This document shows positions 34,434 to 42,832 of a DNA stretch of 64,000 nt, in pieces. The number at the start of each line of letters is the position of its first letter. Position 1 is the first letter of the stretch. The stretch is taken from contig CAVWYD010000014.1 of the NCBI GenBank assembly GCA_963759055.1, positions 62,001 through 126,000 on the forward strand. Reading direction: 5' to 3'. This stretch comes from Thiosocius sp963759055 (lineage in GTDB: Bacteria; Pseudomonadota; Gammaproteobacteria; Chromatiales; Chromatiaceae). The notes under the pieces were generated by a model. The model did not search any database and had not been told where the DNA came from. It saw only the letters and a program-made list of their open reading frames with translations. The position numbers were made by a program, and so were the translations under genes.

Positions 34434-36188
34434 GTGAAGAAGCTAACCTTCAGCCTGGGTCTGGTGTTGTTGCTTGCGGTCCAAGGTTGCCAAACCATCA
34501 AGCAAAAAGGGGACGTTGCGACCGGGGACGGAGATGCCGACGAATCCCAGTCCGTGGTGCTGCCGTTTCCGGAGCCCGAACCGGTCAAGCGTGAGCTGGA
34601 CGAAGATCTGGTCTACAGCTACCTGGTGGGGGAGATTGGGGCGCATCGGGGCGAGCTGCGACTGTCGCAGACGCACTACCAGCATGCCGCCATCCTGGCC
34701 CGGGACGCCTATGCGGCAGAGCGGGCCACCCGGATCGCGCTACATCTGAAGGACTATCAGGCCGGGCTGGCCGCGGTGCGTCGCTGGGTGGAACTCGATC
34801 CGAACAACATTGCCGCCCGTCAGCTGGCGGCGGTCCTCTTCCTGCGTGACGGGCAGACCGAGCAGGCTGGTGAGCAGCTGGATGCCCTGGTCAGGATCGC
34901 AGATGCGCGCGGCAGCGACGGTTTTCTGCAGGCGGCCGGCGCGCTCAGTGTCGAGTCGGATCGCAGCAGCGCCGAACAGTTGATGCAGGGGCTTCAGGAG
35001 CGCAACCCCGAGGATGTGCGCGCACTCTACGCCTTGGCCGTGCTCGAGACGGCACACCGGCGTTTTGGGGAAGCGGAGACACGACTGCGCGCGGTGATCG
35101 CGCGCAAACCGGACTGGGAGCAGCCGCGAATTCTGCTGTCGCGGGTACTGATTGCGCAGAGTGAGCGTGACCAGGCCCTGACGTTTCTGGCCGAGAGTGT
35201 GCGTCGCAACCCGGACAGTGTGCTGTTGCGCACCAGCTACTCACGCCAGTTGGTGGACGCCGGTGACTATGCCCGTGCACTCGAGCAGTTCCGCGGCCTG
35301 CACCGACTGACGCCCGAAGACAGTGAAATCACCTTTGGCTACGCCATGCTTGCGACCCAGCAGGAGCACTGGGACGAGGCCAGGCCACTTTGGCAGGCGT
35401 TGCGGGGGAATCCGGATCGGCGCGATGAGGCCAGCTACTATCTGGCCCAGGTGGAAGAGCAGAACGGAAACGATGATCTGGCGATCGGGTTGTTTCGCTC
35501 GGTGGGCGGGACTGAGCTGAAGGTCGACGCGATCATGCGCATGTCACAGATCCTGGCCCGGACAGGACGCCTGGATGCGGGGCGTGAGGCGCTGCAGCAG
35601 GCAAGGATCGCCAACCCGGGGCGCGCGACCGATCTGTATATCGCCGAGACCCAGATGGTGCAGAAGTACGGTTCGCCCGACGAGGCACTGGCCCTGTATG
35701 AAACGGCGATCTCCGCCTACCCGGATAATCCTGACCTGCTCTACAACCGTGGGCTGTTCGTGGTCGAGCTGGGTGATTTCGCCTGGATGGAGCGCGACCT
35801 GCTGAAACTTCTGGAACAGGATCCGGATCATGCCGATGCCCTGAATGCCCTGGGTTACACTCTCGCGGATCGCAACGAGCGTCTCGACGAGGCATTCGCG
35901 TACGTGGCGCGCGCCCTGAAACTGCGACCCGACAGCCCGGCGATCCTCGACAGCATGGGTTGGGTGCTTTATCGGCAGGGAGATCTCGCGCAGGCAGCCG
36001 GTTACCTGCGGCGCGCACTCGAACTCAACCAGGACGACGAAATCGCGGCACATCTGGGCGAGGTGTTGTGGATGAGTGGCCAGCACGACGACGCGCGCGC
36101 GGTCTGGCGTGAAGGGCTGAGCCATGCGCCCGAAAGCGACAAGATCCGATCTGCGATCGAGAGGCTCCAGGCCAGTAATCATCAATGA
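34434..36188 (+). CDS. TPR-repeat lipoprotein (PA4667-like)
   Basis: 584 aa from the GTG at 34434, chosen because it yields a signal peptide VKKLTFSLGLVLLLAVQGCQ with a lipobox; the open frame extends back to 34347. At least ten TPR-like helical pairs follow, for example LKDYQAGLAAVRRWVELDPN, ALAVLETAHRRFGEAETRLR, ALNALGYTLADRNERLDEAF and DSMGWVLYRQGDLAQAAGYL. Pseudomonas has a similar TPR gene at this locus, next to lolB and ispE. Probably a periplasm-facing scaffold in envelope assembly; no enzymatic domain. The stop overlaps the ispE ATG (ATGA). Confidence 0.85.
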   Translation: MKKLTFSLGLVLLLAVQGCQTIKQKGDVATGDGDADESQSVVLPFPEPEPVKRELDEDLVYSYLVGEIGAHRGELRLSQTHYQHAAILARDAYAAERATRIALHLKDYQAGLAAVRRWVELDPNNIAARQLAAVLFLRDGQTEQAGEQLDALVRIADARGSDGFLQAAGALSVESDRSSAEQLMQGLQERNPEDVRALYALAVLETAHRRFGEAETRLRAVIARKPDWEQPRILLSRVLIAQSERDQALTFLAESVRRNPDSVLLRTSYSRQLVDAGDYARALEQFRGLHRLTPEDSEITFGYAMLATQQEHWDEARPLWQALRGNPDRRDEASYYLAQVEEQNGNDDLAIGLFRSVGGTELKVDAIMRMSQILARTGRLDAGREALQQARIANPGRATDLYIAETQMVQKYGSPDEALALYETAISAYPDNPDLLYNRGLFVVELGDFAWMERDLLKLLEQDPDHADALNALGYTLADRNERLDEAFAYVARALKLRPDSPAILDSMGWVLYRQGDLAQAAGYLRRALELNQDDEIAAHLGEVLWMSGQHDDARAVWREGLSHAPESDKIRSAIERLQASNHQ

Positions 36189-37033
36189 CAGCCGGAGAGT
36201 ATGCCTGGCCGGCCCCGGCCAAGCTGAATCTGCTGCTGAGGATCGTGGGGCGCAGGCCGGACGGTTACCATCTGCTGCAGACCGTATTCCAGTTTATCGA
36301 TCTGAGTGACGAACTTTATTTCGGTCTACGGACCGACGGCGAGATACATCGGGCGAACGAGGTGCCGGGCGTCGCTGAGGCGGACGACCTGGTGATTCGT
36401 GCAGCCCGGCTGCTGCAGCGAGAGGCGGGGTGCAGCCTCGGTGCCGATATCCGGTTGGAAAAGCGTATTCCCATGGGCGGTGGGCTGGGTGGCGGCAGCT
36501 CGGATGCGGCAACTACCCTGGTCGCGTTGAATCGTTTGTGGAATTGTGGCCTGGATACGTCGCGTCTTATGCAGCTTGGTCTGCAACTGGGTGCAGATGT
36601 GCCGATCTTCGTCCACGGTCACGCCGCCTGGGCCGAAGGGGTTGGAGAGCAGTTCAGTGAGATCGATCCTGCCACGCCGGTCTATCTGTTGCTTGCGCCT
36701 GCCGTGCATATCGATACCGGTCGCGTGTTCCAAGACCCGGAATTGACAAGGAATTCACACAGAATCACAATACGCGACTTTCTCGCCGGTGAGCAGGGCA
36801 ACGATTGTCTTGCTGTCGTGAGGAAGCGCTATCCTGTTATCGGGCAAGTATTTGATTGGCTGGACAAAAAAGCAGATGCCAGGATGACCGGAACCGGCGC
36901 ATGCCTGTTCGCACCCTGCGCAAGCCGGAGCGAGGCCGAGGACTTGCTCGCCGAGCGACCGGCTGGCCTTGCCGGTTTCGTGGTGCAGGGGATGAACCGC
37001 TCGCCTTTGCTCGAGGCGTTGGAAAGGCACTGA
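36185..37033 (+). CDS. ispE: 4-diphosphocytidyl-2-C-methyl-D-erythritol kinase
   Basis: 282 aa, intact. GHMP kinase of the MEP isoprenoid pathway. N-terminus WPAPAKLNLLLRIVGRRPDG, ATP loop PMGGGLGGGSSDAATTL, and the C-terminal glycine motif RMTGTGACLFAPC are clear. In many gammaproteobacteria lolB precedes ispE; here the TPR gene directly overlaps it and no lolB is present. Followed by tRNA-Gln. Confidence 0.95.
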   Translation: MTAGEYAWPAPAKLNLLLRIVGRRPDGYHLLQTVFQFIDLSDELYFGLRTDGEIHRANEVPGVAEADDLVIRAARLLQREAGCSLGADIRLEKRIPMGGGLGGGSSDAATTLVALNRLWNCGLDTSRLMQLGLQLGADVPIFVHGHAAWAEGVGEQFSEIDPATPVYLLLAPAVHIDTGRVFQDPELTRNSHRITIRDFLAGEQGNDCLAVVRKRYPVIGQVFDWLDKKADARMTGTGACLFAPCASRSEAEDLLAERPAGLAGFVVQGMNRSPLLEALERH

Positions 37034-37048
37034 GTACAAACAGTTTTT

Positions 37049-37123
37049 TGGGGCGTGGCCAAGCGGTTAAGGCACCGGACTTTGACTCCGGCATCGTAGG
37101 TTCGATTCCTACCGCCCCAGCCA
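37049..37123 (+). tRNA. tRNA-Gln (UUG)
   Basis: Cloverleaf of 75 nt with acceptor TGGGGCG/CGCCCCA, T-loop GGTTCGATTCC, anticodon loop CTTTGAC (anticodon TTG) and genomically encoded CCA. Its position between ispE and prs is conserved in gammaproteobacteria. Confidence 0.97.
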
Positions 37124-37170
37124 TATGTTGGACGACCGCGGAGCGGTCGCGCACTGAAGGGTATTTGCAG

Positions 37171-37210
37171 GGCAGGTTGCGCCTGCCGGGATCGTCGGGC
37201 GCAGCCCGAC
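37171..37210. repeat. REP-like double hairpin between tRNA-Gln and prs
   Basis: Two adjacent stems: GGCAGG..CCTGCC (37171-37187) and GTCGGGC-GCA-GCCCGAC (37194-37210), followed by CTACGA. The first core is shared with 27157. The remaining 37211-37345 contains only the prs leader. Confidence 0.6.
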
Positions 37211-37345
37211 CTACGAACTTTAGTTGCAGCCATCCACTGAAAGCTGCGAGCCGAGACGGTGGCAATCTCAAGGAGCAGGGTGTCGAGCCTGCCCCGGGAA
37301 GGCCCAACGTGCGTTTTTATTCGCCGAGGTACAAGGGAGCCCACA

Positions 37346-38299
37346 GTGTCCTCCAGCGCCATGATGGTTTTTTCGGGCAACGCAAATCCGCAGCTGTCTG
37401 CGGACATTGCAAGCTATCTGGATGTTCCGCTGGGCAAGGCTTCGGTGGGGCAGTTCAGCGACGGCGAGTCGATGGTGGAGATCCAGGAGCACGTCCGCGG
37501 TCGTGATGTCTTCGTGGTGCAGCCGACCTGCGAGCCGACCAACGACAACCTGATGGAGCTTTTGGTGATGATCGACGCCCTGCGCTGGTCATCAGTGCGC
37601 CGCGTCACCGCCGTTATCCCGTATTTCGGGTATGCGCGCCAGGACAGGCGGCCGCGCTCGGCGCGTGTGCCGATCACGGCGCGGCTGGCGGCGAAGATGA
37701 TCGGGACGGCGGGCGCCAACAGGGTGCTGACCATGGATCTGCATGCCGACCAGATTCAGGGTTTTTTCGATATCCCGGTGGACAATGTATATGCATCGCC
37801 GGTCCTGCTGGGGGATGTGTGGCGCCAGAAGTACCCCAACCAGATGGTCGTGTCGCCAGACGTTGGCGGCGTGGTGCGGGCCCGGGCGCTGGCCAAAAGG
37901 CTGGATGACGCAGATCTTGCGATTATCGACAAACGCCGCCCGAAGGCGAACGTCGCGCAGGTGATGAATATTATCGGCGACGTCAGAGGACGAAGTTGTA
38001 TTCTGGTCGACGACCTGGTGGATACGGCGGGCACGCTGTGCAAGGCTGCGGCTGCTCTCAAGGATGCCGGTGCCGCGCAGGTGGTTGCCTACTGCACGCA
38101 CGCAGTGCTGTCGGGTGCGGCGGTGGCCAATATCGAGTCTTCGCGTCTGGATGAACTGGTTGTTACGTCGACCATTCCGCTGCGCGAAGACGCCGCCGCG
38201 TGCGGGAAGATCCGCCAGCTGTCGATTGCCGGCCTGCTGGCCGAATCGATCCGGCGAATCAACAATGAGGAATCGGTCAGCTCACTGTTTGTGGACTGA
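37346..38299 (+). CDS. prs: Ribose-phosphate pyrophosphokinase
   Basis: 317 aa. Makes PRPP from ribose 5-phosphate and ATP for nucleotide, His and Trp synthesis. A GTG start with GGGAG seven bases upstream is preferred over the longer open frame from 37259. Motifs: MVFSGNANPQLSADIASYLD, YFGYARQDRRPRSARVPITA, DLHADQIQGFFDIPVDN and PRPP loop ILVDDLVDTAGTLCKAAAAL. Standard neighbours are tRNA-Gln and rplY. Confidence 0.96.
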   Translation: MSSSAMMVFSGNANPQLSADIASYLDVPLGKASVGQFSDGESMVEIQEHVRGRDVFVVQPTCEPTNDNLMELLVMIDALRWSSVRRVTAVIPYFGYARQDRRPRSARVPITARLAAKMIGTAGANRVLTMDLHADQIQGFFDIPVDNVYASPVLLGDVWRQKYPNQMVVSPDVGGVVRARALAKRLDDADLAIIDKRRPKANVAQVMNIIGDVRGRSCILVDDLVDTAGTLCKAAAALKDAGAAQVVAYCTHAVLSGAAVANIESSRLDELVVTSTIPLREDAAACGKIRQLSIAGLLAESIRRINNEESVSSLFVD

Positions 38300-38397
38300 C
38301 GGTAAACGGGGAGGTTTCCCCAACAGGGTGTATCCGGTAACTGCCTGGTCGCGGGCTCCGGGCGCCGTTTTTTTACGTTTTTTGAGAGAATCGAGAC

Positions 38398-39069
38398 ATG
38401 CAAGAGAATTATGAAGTTGTCGCTGTCTCCCGTGACGTGCAGGGCAAGGGTGCGAGCCGCCGCCTGCGTCGCGAGGGACTGGTACCTGGGATCATCTATG
38501 GGGGTGGCAAGGACCCGGAGATGTTTGCCACCAGGCACAATGAGCTGTTGCACCATCTGGAGAACGAGGCGTTTTACTCGCACATCCTGAATGTGAAGAT
38601 GGACGGCAAGTCGCAGCAGGTGGTGTTGAAAGACCTTCAGCGCCACCCCGCCAAGCCATTCGTTACACATGTGGACCTGTTGCGCGTGGTCATGGACGAG
38701 GAGATCCGCATGACGGTGCCGCTGCACTTCGACGGTGAAGATGGATGCCCCGGCGTCAAGCTGGGCGGGACCGTGCTGCACGGCATGAGTGACGTGGAGA
38801 TCGAGTGTCTGCCCAGCGACCTGCCCGAGTTCATCGCGATCGATGTATCGGAGATGCAGATCGATGATGTCATCCATCTCTCCGAGGTGGTTTTGCCCAA
38901 GGGGGTCATCCTGGTCGGCGCGGACCAGATCGACGAGGACAACGATCCGGTCGTTGTTACCATTGAGGTCATGCGCGGCCAGGAGGAAGACGAGATCACC
39001 GAGGAAGGTGCCGAAGAAGAGGCCCCAGGTGAAGGTGAAGGAGCCGAGCCTGCCGGCGACGAGGACTGA
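38398..39069 (+). CDS. rplY: 50S ribosomal protein L25/general stress protein Ctc
   Basis: 223 aa, the long two-domain form (E. coli L25 has only the first domain). The N-terminal 5S-rRNA-binding domain (GKGASRRLRREGLVPGIIYG) is followed by the TL5/Ctc beta domain (VPLHFDGEDGCPGVKLGGTV, LPSDLPEFIAIDVSEMQIDD). An acidic, Glu-rich tail (EEDEITEEGAEEEAPGEGEG) ends it. An intrinsic terminator follows. Confidence 0.95.
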   Translation: MQENYEVVAVSRDVQGKGASRRLRREGLVPGIIYGGGKDPEMFATRHNELLHHLENEAFYSHILNVKMDGKSQQVVLKDLQRHPAKPFVTHVDLLRVVMDEEIRMTVPLHFDGEDGCPGVKLGGTVLHGMSDVEIECLPSDLPEFIAIDVSEMQIDDVIHLSEVVLPKGVILVGADQIDEDNDPVVVTIEVMRGQEEDEITEEGAEEEAPGEGEGAEPAGDED

Positions 39070-39100
39070 TTCGCCCGCGTCTCCGGGACGTAAATCAGGG

Positions 39101-39126
39101 ACGGCGGCCTTGTGCCGCCGTTTTTA
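39101..39126 (+). terminator. Intrinsic terminator after rplY
   Basis: CGGCGGC-CTTGT-GCCGCCG stem followed directly by TTTTTAT, 32 bp after the rplY stop. Confidence 0.85.
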
Positions 39127-39132
39127 TTTGGC

Positions 39133-39212
39133 GCCTGTTCACACTACAAACACGCAAACGTTGCCGCTCCAAAATGGCCGCCGTCGCTGGTGTGTTTGTA
39201 GTGTGAACAGGC
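39133..39212. repeat. Perfect 21-bp inverted repeat (MITE-like) before pth
   Basis: The left arm at 39133-39153 (GCCTGTTCACACTACAAACA, then C) is the exact reverse complement of the right arm at 39192-39212. The 38-bp centre contains CTCCAAAATGGCCG, a string also found (CTCAAAATGGCCG) in the MITE-like element near 29145. It lies between the rplY terminator and the pth ribosome-binding site. Confidence 0.7.
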
Positions 39213-39227
39213 CCTAGGAGATCTGCC

Positions 39228-39806
39228 GTGTCAGCCATCCAATGTGTGGTCGGTTTGGGAAACCCCGGACCCAAATACGCAGAAACCCGCCACAATGCCG
39301 GGTTCTGGTTCGTCGACGAATTGGCCCGGGCCAACGGCGTCGTGATGCGAGCGGAGAACAAGTTTTTCGGTGAACTCGCCCGTATCCGCGGTCCTGTGGG
39401 CGATTGCTGGCTGCTAAAGCCGATGACCTACATGAATCACAGCGGCCGTTCGGTCAGTGCCCTGTGTAATTTCTACCGCATCCTGCCGGCCAATCTGCTG
39501 GTCGTGTACGACGAGCTGGACCTGGCGCCGGGAATGATGCGGCTCAAGAGCGGTGGTGGCCATGGCGGCCATAACGGCCTGCGCGACATCTGCTCTGCCC
39601 TGGGCAGCAAGGATTTTCAGCGGCTGCGCATGGGTATTGGCCATCCCGGTCACAAAGATGCTGTGGTCGACTACGTGCTCTCGCGCCCGGGCAAGAACGA
39701 GCATGCGGCGATAGAGGCGGGCATAGACGAGGGGCTGCGGCAGTGGGAACTGATTCAGTCGGGCGAGTTGCAGAAGGCGATGAACGCCCTGCATGCCGCG
39801 ACCTGA
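39228..39806 (+). CDS. pth: Peptidyl-tRNA hydrolase
   Basis: 192 aa, intact. Releases tRNA from prematurely dropped peptidyl-tRNA. Motifs: VGLGNPGPKYAETRHNAGFW (Asn and catalytic His), LKPMTYMNHSGRSV, YDELDLAPGMMRLKSGGG (Asp) and GHNGLRDICSALGSKDFQRL. GTG start with AGGAG eight bases upstream. Usual rplY-pth order; ychF is absent downstream. Confidence 0.96.
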   Translation: MSAIQCVVGLGNPGPKYAETRHNAGFWFVDELARANGVVMRAENKFFGELARIRGPVGDCWLLKPMTYMNHSGRSVSALCNFYRILPANLLVVYDELDLAPGMMRLKSGGGHGGHNGLRDICSALGSKDFQRLRMGIGHPGHKDAVVDYVLSRPGKNEHAAIEAGIDEGLRQWELIQSGELQKAMNALHAAT

Positions 39807-39821
39807 TGCCCGGTTGTGATA

Positions 39822-39957
39822 CGGGAACGCAGAGGTCGCAGAGTTTACGCGGAGAACGCAGAGGTTTTCAGGGTTGCCGATGCACATCGGTTGAGTCCCG
39901 AAAAATTAAGAATTCTCTGCGCCCTCTGCGAATCCTCCGCGTTCTCTGCGTTCCCCT
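39822..39957. repeat. Dispersed intergenic inverted-repeat element, copy 4 (CGCAGAG type)
   Basis: The outer arms GGGAACGCAGAG and CTCTGCGTTCCC are perfect complements. Inner CGCAGAG/CTCTGCG and CGCGGAG/CTCCGCG units continue the pairing. It fills the gap between the convergent pth and RND genes and may act as a transcript end. Confidence 0.7.
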
Positions 39958-39963
39958 AAGCGC

Positions 39964-42731
39964 TCAGTCTCCGAAGACATACTTCGGTTTGAACCACTTG
40001 ACCATCAGCGGTAGCAGCATCAGCGCGGTGAACACGTCGATGATCAGGGCCCAGCCGATGTAGATGCTCAGGCCCCAGGTGTTGGCCAGCGTGGTGCCGA
40101 CCAGCGGGATGAAGCTGCCCAGTAGCACGATGATCGAGACGATGACCGCCGATCCGGTGGTGTTCTGCGTGTTACGCAGCGCCTCCAGCCAGTTGCCGCC
40201 GGTGGCCTGCATCTCCTCACGCAGCCGCGAGACCATGTAGATCCCGTAGTCCACGCCGAGACCCATGGCGATCGACAGGGTCACCAGCAGGTGGAAGGCG
40301 AGGTTGCCGGACCAGTTCTCCACCGAGGTGAAGTAGCCGCCCAGGCCATACTGTGCGAACAGGGTGATCAGCAGTGTCACGGTCAGCATGGCCGACACCA
40401 GCACGGAACGGAACATCAGTGCGGCGATCAGGAAGATCGCCAGCGCCGTCTGCAGCGGGCCGGTCAGCCAGCTGTCCATTGCCACCTCGCGGGTCGCCTC
40501 GGTCGCACCGAGGAAGCCGCCGATACCGGGTCGTATATAACCGGGACCGTCTGCGGACAGCTCATTGCTGTCACCCGAGGTGTCTGCATTGCGCAGACCG
40601 AAATTGACCATGGCGAATCCGGGGTCGTTCTTGTGCTCTTCGATGTACTGCTGGATGTCCATCGTCACCTGGTGGGTCTCGACCGGATCCATGGTATTGA
40701 CGAAGCCGAGGATGACGCCTTCGTTCCAGGTCTCGGTGTTGACGAAGGAATCCATATCGCCAGCCGATGTCATGGCCTCCAGCAGGCCGTTGTACATCCG
40801 CACGATCGCGGTCGGACTGCGGTCATCGTCCGGGTTGATTGCGAGCAGGTAGTCCTTGTTGGGTACACGCAGATCGCTGAGCTTGGTCGGTTCACCCGGC
40901 TCGGCCGTCAACAGCATGTTCACCAGGCGTACGTACTGGGTGTAGGAACCCGTGTAGCCGATGAACTCGTGGTTGCGCATCCAGTTTTCCATCTTCTCGA
41001 GATCGGTATGCAGTTCGACCTTGTTGAAAACGCCCTGTGCACCACAGGCGTCGGCGTCCCAGCAGCCCAGCTTGGTCTTTGCTTCTTCGCAGGCCTGGGC
41101 CTTCTTGACGGGATCCTCAATGTCAAAGATCTCGTCCGGGAAGTACTCGTCGAGACAACCGTTGAGGTTCGCCTCCTTGCCGCGGATCGGGACCGCGACT
41201 GAGATGACGCCTGGCATGATCTTGTTCAGCTCGACCAGATCTATCCAGGTGTCGGAACTGCCTTTGAACGCCGCACGGGCATAGTTGATGCCTTTCTCGA
41301 CGCCGGGCATGTAGTCGTTTTCCTCGACCAGCTTGATCTCGTCTTCCGGGTTGCCCTGCCAGTTCATCAGATTGGTGTAGTAGACAGAGCCGGCCGTAAC
41401 CAGCACCACCACCGCGATCGGCACCCATTTGCCGGGCCCGGTGATCAGGCGGGTGAGGAAGCCACCGACGCCAACCTCCCAGCCGTGGCCTTCCATCGAC
41501 CGACAGGACTCCTGCGACGGCGGGAATACGGTCAGCAGCAGCGGGATCAGGGTGGTGGTGGTCGCCAGCAGGGTCAGCATGCCGAACATGCCGAAATACG
41601 CGTAGGCCTTGTAGAAGGAGATATCCACCGTGGCCAGGGTGGCGAAACCGACCATGTCGGTCACGATCGACAGGGTGGCCGGGACGATGGTGTGACGTAT
41701 CGCCTCACGCCCGGCCAGTCATGCAGTCGCCGCTGTGCCCGTGTTCCAGCAGGAAGCGCCGGGTGACCTGCACCGAGTGTCCTATCCCGATCGCCAGCAA
41801 CAGCATCGGGGTCAGCACCATCATGGTGGTCAGTTTGAACTCGGTGAAGCCCATCAGGCCCAGGGTCATGGCGATGGTCATGCCCACGCCGATCAGCGGG
41901 AACAGGGCGCCGCGCCAGTCTTTGAACTCCAGCCACAGGACCACGATGACGATCGCGATGGAGATCGCGAACAGCCACCACTTGTCGACCAGGTCGGCCA
42001 GCATCCAGGCGAGGAAGTAGGGCTCGCCGGCGACCAGCAGCTCGACGCGGTCGTCCTGGCCGTACTCGTCCATCATGGCGCGCACCTCGCGCACCCAGGG
42101 CAGGTAGATCTCCTTCACCTCGTCGGTGTAGTCGGCGATCACGTAGGCCGCCTTGGCGACACAGTGGTCCTTGTCATAGTCCTCGTAGGCGCAACGATTG
42201 CCGTCGCGCGTCCCACATCGACACCAGCATGGGTGCCATGACCGGGTTGTTCTTCACTCCCTCGCGCAGGAAAGCGAGCTGCTCCTCGGCCTTCGCGGGA
42301 TCGTCGCTGATACCCTCGGTCGGGATCAGGCGCTTGAACACCAGGCCGTTCTCGTCGGTGCCCATGTACTTGATCTTCTGGGCCGCGATGTCGATGAAGT
42401 TGGCCGAGCGCGAGTGTGGCAGGGCCTCCAGCTTGTTGTGGATCTCCTGGACCTTGTTGATGAACCAGGGCTGCCAGATATCGCCTTCCTTCACCCGCAA
42501 GGCAAACACCATCAGGTTGCCCATGCCGAAATTGTGCTCGGCATACAGGTTGGTGGCGACATAGCGGTTGCTCGGCGGCAACAGCGTGTCGGGGTCGTTG
42601 CGGATATCCAGTTTGTGGATATTCAGGGCGGCGGCGATTGTGGCCAGCACCAGCAGGATGATGATCACCCAGCGGTTGCGGAGCACAAAGTCGGCGTAGG
42701 CGTTCGCCCAGGCGTTTTCTTTGACTTTCAT
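39964..42731 (-). CDS. RND-superfamily (MMPL-type) exporter (two frameshifts)
   Basis: About 922 codons. Inner-membrane, proton-driven exporter with the two-repeat layout of hydrophobe/lipid transporters. A first segment (NRWVIIILLVLATIAAALNI) precedes a large periplasmic loop, then helices 2-6 (WWLFAISIAIVIVVLWLEF, LTTMMVLTPMLLLAIGIGHS); the pattern repeats with AILAIFLIAALMF-like TALAIFLIAALMFRSVLVSA and LLVTLSIAMGLGVDYGIYMV. Frame changes near 42185 and 41715, each one base. Together with DUF1302 and DUF1329 it forms a recurrent export cluster whose substrate is unknown; hydrophobic compounds or lipids are the usual inference. Confidence 0.88.
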
Positions 42732-42772
42732 TGTCCTAAGTCCTTGTCGACGATTTTCCAGGCGGGGAAGGG

Positions 42773-42811
42773 AAAAAAAGCGGCGCCGGTTGATCCGAAC
42801 GCCGCTTTTTC
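42773..42811. terminator. Bidirectional terminator-like hairpin between DUF1302 and RND genes
   Basis: AAAAAAAGCGGCG (42773-42785) and CGCCGCTTTTT (42800-42810) form a stem with A/T tails on both strands. It sits inside the presumed operon, between the DUF1302 stop and RND start, so RND expression would be attenuated or need its own promoter. Confidence 0.75.
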
Positions 42812-42832
42812 GGGGCTTCCCCTAGGTGGCGA

